Of a stretch of 64,000 bases of DNA, positions 1 through 11,995 are shown in pieces; the first letter of the stretch is position 1, and each line of letters begins with the position of its first letter. Source of the stretch: Erigeron canadensis (Eukaryota > Streptophyta > Magnoliopsida > Asterales > Asteraceae); contig NC_057761.1 in NCBI RefSeq assembly GCF_010389155.1, forward strand, positions 4,032,501-4,096,500, given 5' to 3'. Below the pieces are notes generated by a model that worked only from the letters and a program-made list of their open reading frames with translations, ran no database searches and had not been told where the DNA came from. The position numbers and the translations under genes were made by a program.

Positions 1-2381
1 AAAGGCTTCCCATGCCACTATGTTCTGGGGGGAAGCAGTGAATATTGCATGTCATGTCCTAAATAGGGTTTTAGTTGTTAAAAGATTTAATAAGACACCT
101 TATGAAATTTTAAACAATCGTAAACCAAATTTAACGGGGTTGGAACCTTTTGGAGTCCCATGCACGTTTTTCAAAGTTCGTGACCAACCTAAATTTACTG
201 AGAAAGCAGGGGAGGGAATTTTTCTTGGTTACATTCCAGGATCTCCAAATAGGAGGGTGTACAATATTAAGGCTGAAATAGTTGACGTTGGTTATAATGT
301 CATGATTTCTAGCTATAATTCTCCTGTACATCAAGGGTCTACTATCTTGTTTAATTATGATGATGTGTTTACTTCCTTTAATGGCCCTATTTCTTTTGGT
401 ACAGGTAGCTCTGAGGAAGAAGATGTGGTATTGCCACAAAATCAAAGCAAGAATAGCAGTTCAGTTGCATCAAAAACTTCAACTGACACAGCCAATGGTT
501 GAACCTGAAGTTCTAAGTACACAAGAGGAAGAGCTTATGTCAGATTCTTCAGCAGATGGTTCATCAAAGGATACTGAAGTTCTAAGTACACATGAGGTTG
601 AACCTGTTACTCCTTCACCTCAAGGATTACCCAACGAGGGAGAAATAAGTTCAAACATGGGTGTTGATCTTCAAGTTGATAGGGCTGCACAACATAGAAT
701 CAACAAGTATCATCCAGTTGAAGACATTATTGGTGAACCAAGTGCAAGAGTAAAGACAAGAGCTCAACTCAATAAGCTATATGGTTTATTCGCAGAGATG
801 AAAGAAACCGGCATAGTTGATGAATGCAAGTTCAGCTGCTTTGTATCTCAAGAAGAACCTAGTATTATCCAAATGGCATTAAAAGATCCATCGTGGGTAG
901 AAGCTATGCAGCAGGAACTCCTTCAGCTTGAAAAATTACAAGTTTGGGAGCTGGTTGATTTACCAGTAGGAGAGTATCCTTTCGGCACCAGATGGGTTTT
1001 TAGGTGCAAAAAGGATGAAAAAGGTGTTGTTACACGAAACAAAGCTCGATTAGTCGTTCAAGGTTTTGCTCAACAGGAAGGGTTGGACTACACTGAGGTG
1101 TTTGCACTGGTTGCGAGACTAGAATCTATTCGTCTATTTCTAGCTTTTGCTGCCTTCAAGGACATTAAGGTATATCAATTGGATGTCAATAGTGCATTCT
1201 TATACGGTACTGTCCAGGAGTTAGTGTATGTTACCCAACCGCCAGGGTTTGAAGCTCCAGATAATCCTGATAGAGTCTTTCGACTAAATAAGGCTCTGTA
1301 TGGATTACATCAAGCACCCAGGGCATGGTATGACAAGCTGTTGAAGCATCTTCTTGAAAATGGATTTGAAAGAGGATTAATCGATAGTACCTTGTTCAAA
1401 AAGTGGAAGGGAGAGGATTTTCTAAGTGTACAAGTTTACGTAGATGACATTATTTTTGGGTCATCAAACGAAAAGATGTGCAAGGAATTTGAGCAGATTA
1501 TGAAAGGGACATTTGAGATGAGTGCTATGGGAGAGATGAACTTCTTTTTGGGTTTACAAGTTAAGCAGAAGAAGGATGAATTCTTTATTCATCAAACGAA
1601 GTATGTTCAAGATATATTGAAACGATTTGGAATGGAAGATACTTCACTGATGGATACTCCTATACAAAAGAACCATCAACTTGGAATGTTCACGTTTAAT
1701 GATCCAGAAGTTGATCCTACTCGCTACAGGGCCATGATAGGTTCATTGATGTATCTTACAGCATCAAGACCAGATATCATGATTGCGGTTTGTTTGTGTG
1801 CACGTTATCTATCGTGTCCTAGAGAAATCCATATGAAAGTTGTTAAACGAATTCTTTGCTACCTCAAAGGTCAACCAGTGTTGGGACTCTGGTAATCGAT
1901 TGGGGGAGATTTTGAGTTCGTGAGTTATACAGATGCAGATTATGGTGGCTGCAACTTCGATAGGAAATTGACTTTAGGTGGATGTCAGTTTTTAGGAGGA
2001 AGACCGGTTTAATGGCAGTGCAAGAAGTAGACTTCTGTTGCTATTTCATCTTGCGAGGCAGAATACATGGTAGCTGGTGGATGTTGTTCACAGGTTCTAT
2101 GGATTCAGCAACAACTGTGTGATTACGGTCAGAACTTTCTTTGTAAACCTATTAAAATTGATAATGAATCCACCATATCCATTACCAATAATCCTGTTAA
2201 GCACAGTAAGACTAAGCACATAGATATAAGGTTTCATTTTATTCGTGATTGTGCTAAAAAGAAATTAATAGTCCTAGAAAAGGTGTCGAGTGACTTTAAT
2301 TTAGTTGATCTGTTCACTAAGGCTTTCGACCGAACTCATTTCGAGTTGCTAGTCCAATTGATTGGAATGAGAAATCTATAG
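1..2381 (+). pseudogene. copia pol fragment: integrase end, RT, RNase H
   Basis: Frame 2 (20-502) gives the integrase C-terminal part (FWGEAVNIACHVLNR, GVPCTFFKV). A frameshift near 430-500 moves the reading to frame 3, which runs through a linker and the reverse transcriptase to 1895. RT motifs seen are GTRWVFRCK, NKARLVVQGFAQ, the catalytic YVDD near 1436-1447 and GSLMYLTASRPDIM. Three in-frame stops follow: TAA at 1893, TAA in the position of a Ser codon near 2010, and TAG in the position of a Gln codon near 2027. RNase H resumes in the same frame to 2381 (SSCEAEYMVAG, TKHIDIRFHFIRD, DLFTKAFD). The element supplied cDNA synthesis and integration when intact; this copy is dead. Confidence 0.92.
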
Positions 2382-2599
2382 TGACAGTGTCTCTCAACAG
2401 GAACTTTGTAAAATGTGTCGTGTCATATTGTGTGTCATATAGAGTCATAAAAACAAAATAAAAATGACAAAAATCAGAGAAGAAAAAGAAAATAATAAAA
2501 GGAGTAAGGTCACTGTGTGAAGATGATTAGACGTAACGATACTTTAGCTTTTAAGCCTACTTAATTGTACTATAAAATTGCTGTGCTCAGTGACTCCAT

Positions 2600-3400
2600 T
2601 ATATGATGTATCGATAGGCACAAAGTACCAAGGTTTCCTTATAATCTGAACTTAAATGTATACAATGTTCTTATGGGAAACATATTCAGATTTATGGCTG
2701 AGAATGTCTGCTCTTTATTTAGAGTATGGTCCTTAAATATTACGAAAGATCTATATTTGGTTGTTATATAGAAGGTCTCGGGTACATACATGTGTATGTA
2801 TTGCTTTTTAGGATGTATACTTGTGACAAGATATGCAAATATTTAATAAATCTTTTGAAAACTATGGAGCTAATGTGGCCTTTGAGATTCGGACAAGTAA
2901 GTCCTTGGGGTGTCTTTGTATGCCTAGCCTACCTAAAGCTTCCAACTTGGGATAGGTTGTCAGAAAGTTCGCTACATGGGTCTCATAGAAAGTCATGGGT
3001 TTTCATAAGTGCTTTAAAGTTATGTCACAAATATACAAGTACTTAGCATTATGTAATGTTGAGTATATTTCCGTACGATGAGTCAAGTTATGTCGCTCTG
3101 CATGTGAGGAATCACCGACCTGTCACTGCTGACTTGATTCTTAAAGACCGTCTCCCTTTAGTTACCAAATGTCTTAATCATAGTGCTTGTGTCGATTGTG
3201 AGAGTATATCTGATTGTGGGTCACTTAAGTTCGCAAACTTGATTAAGTGGCATATTAGGCTACTCGGGTTACATGGTGACTGGATCAAACCAAAAGGAAA
3301 CTGGAAGTACCGAGTGTTTAAGAGGACACATATATTGGTAATCGTCTTGGATCATTGTTCATAACTAATAATAAGAAATTATTTCTCATGTGGGCTTATG
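2600..3400 (+). other. conserved noncoding region 3' of pol (element 1)
   Basis: This stretch follows the RNase H stop and matches, at the nucleotide level, the same location in element 2 (reverse complement of about 22440-23290). The best block, 2874-3002 against 22884-23011, differs at about ten positions in 128, which is closer than the RT coding regions of the two elements (about three quarters identical by eye). A one-base indel inside the block changes frame with no loss of similarity on either side, and differences before it are mostly amino-acid changing. So this does not look like a conserved protein. Small ORFs here (2726-3046, 3056-3364) are not called as genes. Confidence 0.75.
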
Positions 3401-3770
3401 TAACATGCTAAGCTGATCTAATCAATACAGTACTTTAGCTCTTGTAACTATGTTATTCGTTTATGTTCGTGTGTGTGTGTGTGTTATGTCTCGTAAAATG
3501 TGTGTAATTTTTATTTATTTAGGTTTGTATTGTTGTGTTGTAAAAATAAAAGTTTCTATTGCATGAGAGACAGAGTCAGAATAGAATCTAGTTTCCAAGA
3601 GAACTCAACTACGTTCTGTATGGAACAACGAATAAACGAGTAGGGTAGTTAAGCGATAGAGAAATGATCAAAAGCTAAAAGAAAGTTTCTTTAATTGAAT
3701 GATATAGGTTTAAGGAAAAGAACACAACGTTGTTGATTTCAATAAACAAATATTAAGTTAATGTAAATTT

Positions 3771-4010
3771 CTTAGAAAGAAGATTTTCTTATAATGAGCA
3801 CTGAGTTGTTCATAGTTTTGAATTTAATCTTTGAAAGAAATTTTTTTATTCTTAGAAAGAAGATTTTCTTAAGAATGAACACTGAGATATTCATAGTTTT
3901 GAATTTTATCTTTGAAAGAAATGTTTTTAATTCTTAGAAAGAAGATTTTCTTAAGAATAAACACCGAGTTGTTCATAGTTTTGAATTTGATCTTTAGAAG
4001 AACTAATATG
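3771..4010 (+). repeat. three tandem ~80-bp repeats
   Basis: Three copies begin with CTTAGAAAGAAGATTTTCTT at 3771, 3851 and 3933 (periods 80 and 82). Each continues through a variant of CACTGAGTTGTTCATAG and TTTGAATTT, then CTTTGAAAG or similar. The array is AT-rich and noncoding. It lies downstream of copia element 1 and may belong to its 3' region. Confidence 0.9.
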
Positions 4011-4827
4011 ATCTTTAGATGGAAGATTCTCAAAGAATTAAAGAGAATATGATTAATAGTTTGAGAATTATCCTTTAAAAGATCGGTTTTAAATCAAAAA
4101 GATTTGATGCAGAGATATCAAATGATTTTGACTTAGTGTGAAAGTGCTTGACGGTGAATTATGGACCTTAAAGTGACCTAGGTTAATAATAGATTGTTAA
4201 GCAGATTCATTTATTTTATCTTGCTAAATTATTCATTTCTTCAGATTGTATGTTATTACTTTAAGAAGATATGATGATTGTTTGTTGAGATGTGCAAGAT
4301 AGCAAACAGATGCTTAATTTTGTAGGTTGTCAAGCAAGTTCTCAGCATGGAAGCAAGAAAGACGAATACATAGAGATGTATAGGTCATTTTATCTTCAAC
4401 AAAGATAGATATTAGTATGATGAGGCAATCATAGAGGTATTTATTATTGTTAATAAATTTAGCCAAGATGTAATACTCTTATAATAAGGTAATCATGTAT
4501 TACATATGGTGTGTGATTTTTATTTTTTGCCCAAGATCTTAAAATGGGATAAATCATGAAGATTTGATGTTTGATAGCATTTGAAAAATTTTAGGTCAAT
4601 GAAGATTTGGTGAAAAATTTAGGAATTATCAAAATTTTCTTATGATCATGATATCCAAAGTTTACATGGAACTCAAAGTTTCATGAGAACATATCTTAGT
4701 GGCAAAATTATTGATTTTCTCTGATGCAAAAATATAAGTGATTATAGTTTCAGTTAGATGATTTTACTGAGTTAAAATCAAGTAACTTTTGAAAGAGTAA
4801 TCAATATAGATTTGCATGATATAAATG

Positions 4828-5153
4828 GAAGAGCTCAGGGTAGGTTATCCATAGATTTTAACTGGAGAACCTCAGGGTAGGTTATCCATAGAATTAAGTG
4901 AAAGACCTCAGGATAGGTCATTCATTGTTAACATAGAATAATAAGACATAGTTCTTAAGATTCTAACTCTCTAATAAGTATCAATAGAATAGTAAGACAG
5001 AGTTCTTAAGATTCAAGATTGTTGATAAATATCTTTAGAATGATAAGACCGAGATCTTAAGATTCTTGTTTTCTTGATAATTTGACGAATAGATTAGATA
5101 TCTATAGGTCAATCCCTTAGAACGATAAAACAGGGATTTTAAGGTTCTTGACA
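4828..5153 (+). repeat. two degenerate tandem-repeat tracts
   Basis: From 4828 to about 4932 a ~37-bp unit with the core CTCAGGGTAGGTTATCCATAG occurs about three times (the last degraded). From about 4934 to 5153 a ~50-80-bp unit with the core AGAATRRTAAGACAGAGTTC and TTAAGATTC occurs about four times. No coding potential was recognised. Origin is unknown; position suggests the 3' part of element 1. Confidence 0.8.
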
Positions 5154-5698
5154 CCAAAGTCGACGATAACAATAGGTTTAAGTCGCATTAAGTATTATTT
5201 TGTAGTTCTAGACTAAGATAAGGTCATAAGGATCTATGACTTATAATAAGGAATAACACTAGTATTTTTGTCGTTATTCTAGATTTGAATAACAAATTTG
5301 GAGAAGAAAATGAAAACTGTAGTTCTAGATTAAGTCGTTACTATTCTCTATTATGGTAATGAAATAATAAGGAATAACACTAGTATTTTTGTCTCTTTCT
5401 TTTGTATTTTAAGCTTATATGTGCAGGTATAGCACAAGAAGCTGTATATATGCTTTATCTGAAAACTTTGATAGTAATCAGAAGAAACATTCAAGAATGA
5501 AGACTAAGAGACAAAGAATTGCTTTGAAACAGGAAGTTTCATGTTCCTGAAGTTTGAGCTTCAAATCTCAAAGTTTATGGTTTTCATGATAATCAACTAG
5601 TACAGGATTGATTGTTGGAAATTCAACTCATCTATCCCATGCCGGTTATGCAAGGCGAGTAGGGACTCGGGATATGCTTAATACGGAGGGATTTATCG

Positions 5699-5712
5699 TT
5701 GAGGGGGAGGAC
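5699..5712 (+). promoter_or_regulatory. possible polypurine tract of element 1
   Basis: The run GTTGAGGGGGAGGAC resembles the polypurine tract of element 2 (GTCAAGGGGGAGTC just inside its 3' LTR). No LTR start with TG follows directly, so it may be an internal copy of the tract or a chance purine run. If real, element 1 would end shortly after this point. Confidence 0.35.
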
Positions 5713-6039
5713 TACAACAAGCTTTGGTGGATTAGTTGATTGTTATGACGATAAAGAAAGTTTGAAGTTTGCTGTTTAAATCTGAAGTTTCAGGATATCA
5801 AGTTTCGGGTTTTTTGTTTCGAAATTATGTTTTTCAGTGTATTTGCAGAAAATTCAATCTAAAGGAAGGATTTTTGAGCAAAAGACTGATATATTCAAAA
5901 CAAGGCTAAGATCATCAGGTTAGTATCATTTGCTTTGACATGGTTAATGTTAAATTTGCTCTGATACATGTTTAACGAGATGATTATAGCAATGTTTAAT
6001 TTGTATTGGTTGAAGATCTTAGATATAGAAATCCAAGAT

Positions 6040-6455
6040 TTGAATATGAAAGGATCTACGTTGTTAAAATCCTTAGACATACATTTAGTTTGAATGTAGA
6101 AGGTTAAGGAAGACCTTAGCATCGATATTAAGTGAATGTGAAAGGATCTACGTTGTTAAAATCCTTAGACATAGACATCATGTAAAGTGTAGAAAGGTTA
6201 GGTAAACCTTTAACATATACATAATGTGAATGTAGAGGTTATGTAAAACCTTAGATATAGACTTAATGTCAATGTCATAAAAAAACATTAAGTGAATATG
6301 AAAAGAATTACATGGTTATTAACTGCTTTAGACATAGAAACATACTGTTTAAATGTGAAAGGCTGAATATTTTATATATCTTAGACATAGATATATCGTT
6401 TAAATTTGAAAGGTTTTTTAAGCGTACAAACCTTAGAAATAGAAACGGATATAGT
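6040..6455 (+). repeat. about nine degenerate ~45-50-bp tandem units
   Basis: Units start with variants of TGAATGTGAAAGG and end with variants of CCTTAGACATAGAC. Two units share an identical GAAAGGATCTACGTTGTTAA stretch (from 6048 and 6140, about 92 bp apart), with a shorter unit between them, so a dimer may have been duplicated. No protein is recognised; small ORFs here are products of the repeat. Confidence 0.8.
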
Positions 6456-7093
6456 TTTATTAAACATAGATGCTTAATCGGGTTTCAGTTGGGCCCCAAT
6501 TAAAAATTTTCTAAACCAAAACCGAACTATTTAACAACTTCCTTAATCGGTTTCACCCAAACACCAAACCAAATCCGAATAACCCAATCCAAATAGTACA
6601 CAATTCAAATGGATTGGGTGGGTTATTCGGTTAATCCGAATAATGAACACCTCTATAATCTTAGGTCCCGACCTCAAATTAAGCCCTAACGCCAAATCAA
6701 TTACCACACACGGAATCCACCATCATATGGTAATCGACCCAACATACATATAATTGTATGCAAGAGTACTCACCTCCTTCGCGACAACCAAACTCCATGA
6801 TGACCGCAAGAACACAAATTATAAGCTTTCAATCTAGCAAATCAAATTACAAAACACATATAAGGTCATCCATCGTATTCAAGACTATCTAGCCATAGCC
6901 AAACACAAACAATTCATTAGCTTTCTTTTACCCAATTCAAACCAATATTATCTTTGAGTTGACTCATTTTCAAATCTCATTTTACTTTCACAACAACATG
7001 ACCATAACTCATTTTAATACTGAAATTACCATTTTCATATTATTTCCATCTCTAACAATTATGGCCACAACAAAATTTTCATATCTCTTTTAA
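6456..7093. other. gene-free AT-rich DNA with one hairpin
   Basis: No gene was recognised. An imperfect ~20-bp inverted repeat built on CCGAATAACCCAATCC (6575-6590) and its complement (6611-6630) could form a hairpin. The rest is unassigned. Confidence 0.5.
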
Positions 7094-7102
7094 TAAAAGT
7101 TA

Positions 7103-7401
7103 GGGTAAATTACAAAAATCATACCGGATGTTTGTTCGAAACTACACTGGTCATACCTACAATTTAAAAATTATGCGAGACATACCTATCGTTGTCAAAA
7201 ACTTACACTGACCATACCTACAATTTACAATTTTGATACGACACATGACTTTACTTAACGGCCAAATAGACGACCATCAGCGATAGGTATGGTCAGTGTA
7301 AGTTTTTGACAACGATAGGTATGTCTCGCATAATTTTTAAATTGTAGGTATGACCAGTGTAGTTTCGAACAAACATCCAGTATGATTTTTGTAATTTACC
7401 C
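7103..7401. mobile_element. Mutator-type foldback MITE, 299 bp
   Basis: Two nearly perfect inverted arms of about 118 bp start GGGTAAATTACAAAAATCAT and end with the complement ATTTTTGTAATTTACCC, leaving a ~60-bp centre. The identical 9-bp sequence TAAAAGTTA flanks it at 7094-7102 and 7402-7410. Long inverted arms with a 9-bp target duplication are the mark of Mutator-superfamily elements. There is no coding sequence, so it needed a transposase in trans. The near-identity of the arms suggests a fairly recent insertion or a structure kept by hairpin gene conversion. Confidence 0.92.
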
Positions 7402-7725
7402 TAAAAGTTAACCAAACATATCAAAACCATTTTCATAATCATAATAATATGACCATACAACATCCTTACCCAAAAATCATCGAAATCATCATTTTCATTC
7501 TTTGACTATGAAAGTCACTACAAAGTTAACATTAAAATCAACCATTCAACTCAATGACAACAAAATTATTCAAATTAAGGTGGGAAATTACAAACAATCT
7601 TGCTTGGTCCTAATATAACCAACAACATAGGGTTTTTAAAGCAAAATACTCTTTACCAAAAATCCCCAAATTATTATATCAAGAACCCTAATTTAAACAA
7701 TCAAATGGATTAGAAATACCTTCAA

Positions 7726-7860
7726 AGTAGTGTGGTAAATTCTATGATTGTGTCGTTTTTCAAGCGTGGAAATGTAGGTAATACCCATAAGCTGTTTGAT
7801 ACTTGGCATGGCCAAGACGCGGTTACTTGGAACTATGATAACATGTTATGTGGTTGCTAG
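7726..7860 (+). pseudogene. PPR-protein gene scrap
   Basis: A 44-codon open stretch reads as part of a pentatricopeptide repeat: VNSMIVSFFKRGNV then THKLFDTWHGQDAVTWN, ending at TAG (7858-7860). PPR proteins bind organellar RNA. The stretch fits the PPR pattern of an S-type motif (residues K-LFD followed by DAVTWN). There is no start, no further repeat and no organelle-targeting region nearby. It lies about 600 bp upstream of a Helitron 3' end, and Helitrons often carry captured gene pieces, but no 5' Helitron end was located, so the link is inferred. Confidence 0.6.
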
Positions 7861-8451
7861 GTTTTTTTATGCACTAACGTTTTACGGGTCCATTCTTCAA
7901 AGGATATTATATTAGCATCTACTTAGAGTTACTCGAATTTGGCTAAAACTGATTTTGGTTGACAGTTGACAGCTAGGCTACACATTTACTTACAATGAAG
8001 GAATCATCAACAAGATTTATAAGTTATCTAAACAGGGCATAAGACCAAAATATATATATGCCAATTGGTTTGAGAGGAATTGATCGAGCAGGCTAGGAAT
8101 TGAAATGACACTAAATATCGGCTTGCAATATACGTAAATAGTTGGTCATCAATGTTAAGTTTGCGACGGATATAACATAGTTCATGTTGATAGCAAGTGT
8201 TGTAATTTCGTTGCCCAATATAAAAATCATCGTTTAATTAGCAAACATCATTATGGTGTATATATATACACAACATGGTATTAGACTATTAGTCTTTGTT
8301 ATCCACAATGCTTCCTAATAATGTACTAATTTGTTTATGTTGAGGTAAATTTTTCCTCTTTTTAGACTGTTGTTCGGGTCAATATATAGTTAGGTTCCTA
8401 TACCAATCACGATCAAGCTGACAGTTGTTTCGAGATGTTGGCCATCTGCTT

Positions 8452-8479
8452 CCGCGCAAAGCGCGGGCTACATTTCTAG
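8452..8479 (+). mobile_element. Helitron 3' terminus
   Basis: A GC-rich hairpin CCGCGCAAAGCGCGG (8452-8466) is followed by 9 bases and then CTAG, with T next (8480). Hairpin, short spacer and CTRR before T are the diagnostic 3' end of Helitrons. The 5' end was not found, so the length is unknown; the PPR scrap at 7.7 kb could be inside it. Confidence 0.75.
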
Positions 8480-9735
8480 TTTTATAATAGAAAAGGTTTT
8501 GGGTGTAATTCTTTAGCTTAATTTCCTTCATAGGTCATGGGTTCTACACCCACTACAACAATATTATATTTTCAAATTTTGTTTTGATATTTTTTTGGCT
8601 TTTTAAATTCCTTTATGATATTTTAGTTTTGGAAAATATTAGTCATTCTAATCAAATAGCCTAAAAATCCTTTTAATTATAAGATAATAACAAGTGACAA
8701 AATCAAAAGATGAGATCAAGAAAAAAAATAAGTATTTTACACTACTTGTCATGTCTTAAGATTATTAGGTTAATTTTTAAAAGGATATATCATTTTCTTT
8801 TAGTTTTATTGTGATAAATTTAGGTTCGTTTGGAGTTTTGGTTTGATAATTTTGTTTGCTTTGTTTATTTTGGTAAATATATTCATAACAAAATGGTTTT
8901 AATTAGTTCTGACAATTTTTGACAAAAGCTACGTTAATCAAATTTCCCTAGTAATAATGAAAAGTATATGCCCGGAATTATAATATTCACAGTAAACCAC
9001 CTCATAAACGTTACTAACTACGAGTAAGAACAACTTTCGACACGAGTAATTACTTTTTAAATACATAGACGGAAATTTTATTAATTAATAATAACAACTT
9101 TCGACACGAGTACGTTAATCAAACGACTTGTCATATTTTCTAAATTAAATAAATGAACTCCATACAAACCTTAACTCACAATAATTGTCTTACGAAAATT
9201 TAAATTAAATATTGTGAATAATACTGTATCGATCATTTCTAAATATAAATATATATAAAAAAAAACTTTAAACAAATATGGACCTTTAGATGAAGTTCAA
9301 CTTTTAATTAATGTCATTAGATCAAATAATAATGTCATATACCTTATTTAACTCTTTTAGAGTTAATTTTATTTTAATAAATTTAAATTATTATTATTTC
9401 CTTATTTAAGTTTGTAGACATTAATAATTAATGTTTTTAATGATATAATAATGAAAACTAATATTTTTATATCTTGCATCATTTTTTATCTTTAAAATTA
9501 ATTTTTAATATTTTTATGCAGATATATCCGGGTGAATGAAAGACATTCAAAGAAACAAAAACCTTACTTAGTGAGATCTCTAATAGATGATGTATACTGT
9601 CTGGTCACTGTTAACCGGAATTCAAACGACCATTATGTAACTTCATGTTTTTTTAGTGGTTTAATTATTACCTGGTTAAATTTTTTTCAACTAATGATAT
9701 TATAAAAATTTTACATGTCATTAATTATATATGTT
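8480..9735. other. gene-free AT-rich DNA
   Basis: No ORF, RNA gene or clear repeat was recognised between the two Helitron 3' ends. The interval may hold the body of the Helitron ending at 9763. Confidence 0.5.
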
Positions 9736-9763
9736 CCCGCGTATTACACAGGTAATAATCTAG
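9736..9763 (+). mobile_element. probable Helitron 3' terminus
   Basis: CCCGCG..ACACAGG forms a weak hairpin, followed by TAATAAT and CTAG, with T after it (9764). It resembles the termini at 36614 and 51506 but the stem has mismatches. The 5' end is not identified. Confidence 0.5.
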
Positions 9764-9823
9764 TATGAATCATATTCCAATAAGATTAATGTTACACGAA
9801 TGATAATAAAATTAATTAAATTA

Positions 9824-10629
9824 GGGAAAATTTCATATATGTCATTGTTAAGTTACAAAATATCATATTTGCCCAATTAAAATTTGAAATATCATATATG
9901 TCATTTCTAATATACTCAAATATCAAATATGTCATTATTAACTAAGAAAAATATCATATGTACCTAAATACATTATTAGTTTTTATATGGGGCCATCATT
10001 TTCGAAATACATCTATCATGTAATTAAAATATATCAAATATATGTCATTCATAATCTATTAATATATCAAATATGTCATTGTTAAGTAAAAAAGATTAAA
10101 TATCTCCAAATAAAACTTTAAAATATTATATATTTTGTTGATTTTAAAATACATCAAATATGTCATTGAAATATAAATAAACTAATTTAGTCTAAATAAA
10201 AACATAAAAGTTCTTTAAATTTATTAATAAAATATTTAGAAATCATAGTTACACACATTTTTTCTTTTGCTTTTATAATTCAATCCATGTTTTTTTCCTC
10301 TAACCGCGTAAATTTAATTCAATGTAAATTTTTTTTCTTCAAGCCTCCATGACATTTAAAACTCATGAATGAATTAAAGAAAAAGTGGATAAATTCAATT
10401 TAAAATTTAAAGTATTTGATATATTTTAATAACGTGTTAGATATATTTCGAAAATAATAAGCCTATATATAATATCTAACAATGTATTTGGACACATGAT
10501 ATTTTTTTTACTTAATAATGAAATATTTAATATTTGAGAGTATTAAAAATGACATATATAATATTTTAAAATTTAATTAGACATATATGATATTTTATAA
10601 ATTAACAATGACTTATATGAAATTCTGCC
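9824..10629. mobile_element. Mutator-like foldback element, 806 bp
   Basis: Inverted arms of about 200 bp start GGGAAAATTTCATATATGTC and, on the other strand from 10629, GGCAGAATTTCATATAAGTC, and stay similar for two further blocks (CATTGTTAA, AAATATCATAT, ATTTTCGAAATA). Flanks ATTAAATTA (9815-9823) and ATTAAATTG (10630-10638) match at 8 of 9 bases, as expected for an aged 9-bp Mutator-type target duplication. It has no coding sequence. Confidence 0.75.
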
Positions 10630-11180
10630 ATTAAATTGACCAACAACGGTAATCTGAAAAAAATAACAGAAGAACTTAACTGGATATCTATCTTTTGCTC
10701 GCCAATGATTGATACAAGAAAATTTGTGTTGCATCCAAATATCCAATCAAAGTGGAATGAATGGTAAGACCATCCCCATTGGAGGTAATTTTGTTCGGTC
10801 AGTCAACAAATTTAGGTGAGACCCATCAAAAACTTCACCAAACCGTTCATCACATCGAACATATGTTCGGCTAATAGTTTTTTATATTTTGATAAGGACA
10901 CAATGCAATAACCAATTTTTTAAAGTTATCACAACTTTATAGATAAAATTAAGAGGGTCCTAATTATATAAACAAGAAAAAAATGTCTTTAACTTTTACC
11001 GAATTCAAATATATAAACAACTTTTTTGTATAAATGATAACTAACATTATAACAAAACTTAATATATGCATAAAAAGATCATAGTTTTAAAATTACATAT
11101 CATAATAGTTACTTATTTACATTTTAAACATTAATTAAAATTGAATCAAATATATTTATGGGTTGTGATCAATTGAAAAC

Positions 11181-11484
11181 TAGAATTTTCGTTAAAACTA
11201 AAAAACTGGTCAGAACACACTGTGATCTGAATTTAATACAATGTGTTTTTAAAATTTTTTTAAAAGACTCATTTTGTTAAGTTCAAATCACACTGTGTTT
11301 GAACCATTTTATGATTTCCACGCGCTATCAAACACACACTGTGATTTAAAACTTAACACAATGTGTTTTTTGGATTACACAATAAAAACACATTACGTTT
11401 TAAAAAAACATAATTAAAACACATTGTGTTAAAATTAGATCATACTGTGTTTTGGACAGTTTTTTAATTTTCACATAAATTTTA
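11181..11484. repeat. foldback repeat with four alternating CACAATGTGTT blocks
   Basis: Blocks with the core ACACACTGTGATTTAA and TTAACACAATGTGTT alternate in orientation four times between outer arms carrying AAAAAACTG (near 11200) and its complement (near 11460). The pattern looks like a foldback element that was duplicated as an inverted pair. No target duplication was found and no coding sequence is present. Confidence 0.65.
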
Positions 11485-11995
11485 GATTTTAAATAAACAT
11501 TTTACATATATTTATATTATAACACATTGTTTTAGCATATTATACATTATATATAAAAAAAACTCAAAAATTTATGCCTCATTAAATTTATTCCCAACCA
11601 AAAATCGAGTTTACACACCCTCTATTTCCCCTCTTTCTTCCTAGTTCTTAATAATGATCCTCTCCACCTGACCACCTCTAAAAAAGATAAAATAGGTTTG
11701 TAGGGCTGCAAGAAAACGAATCCGCCATCAAATTATGATAGGCCTAAAAAAAGAAAAAAAAACAAGAATTTATAATGGGCTTTTCCTTTGATTATGTTTG
11801 TGATGTCCGTTCGCATGAGAGGCCCAAAACACAAATACGTATGCGCCTATGCGGTATGCCTTTCTTTTCTTATTTGAGGAGTGTAACTGTTTGAAGGACT
11901 AAGGCGGCTCCAAGAAAAGAAAAAAACTATGGTTTTGTTTTTGTGTACCAAGCTGGAATAACGTCACTTCACCTTATCGGACATATTTTATCGGT

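Larger units (their letters stand above)
1..3400 (+). mobile_element. Sirevirus-type Ty1-copia element 1, 3' part
   Basis: The window opens inside the integrase of a copia element, which continues through reverse transcriptase and RNase H and then a noncoding region also present in the second copia element of this window (minus strand, 22.4-23.4 kb). The RT has the YVDDIIFGS motif and the SRPDIM and CLCAR motifs typical of the Sirevirus lineage. The 5' LTR, gag and most of integrase lie before base 1. The 3' LTR is not recognised with confidence; the element may extend to about 5.7 kb, where a polypurine run occurs. Coding damage shows it is not autonomous. Confidence 0.85.

Noticed and set aside
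2726..3364. Two ORFs (106 and 102 codons) after the copia RNase H
   Set aside because: The region is conserved with element 2 as nucleotides, but a one-base indel breaks the shared frame and differences are mostly amino-acid changing; no protein was called.
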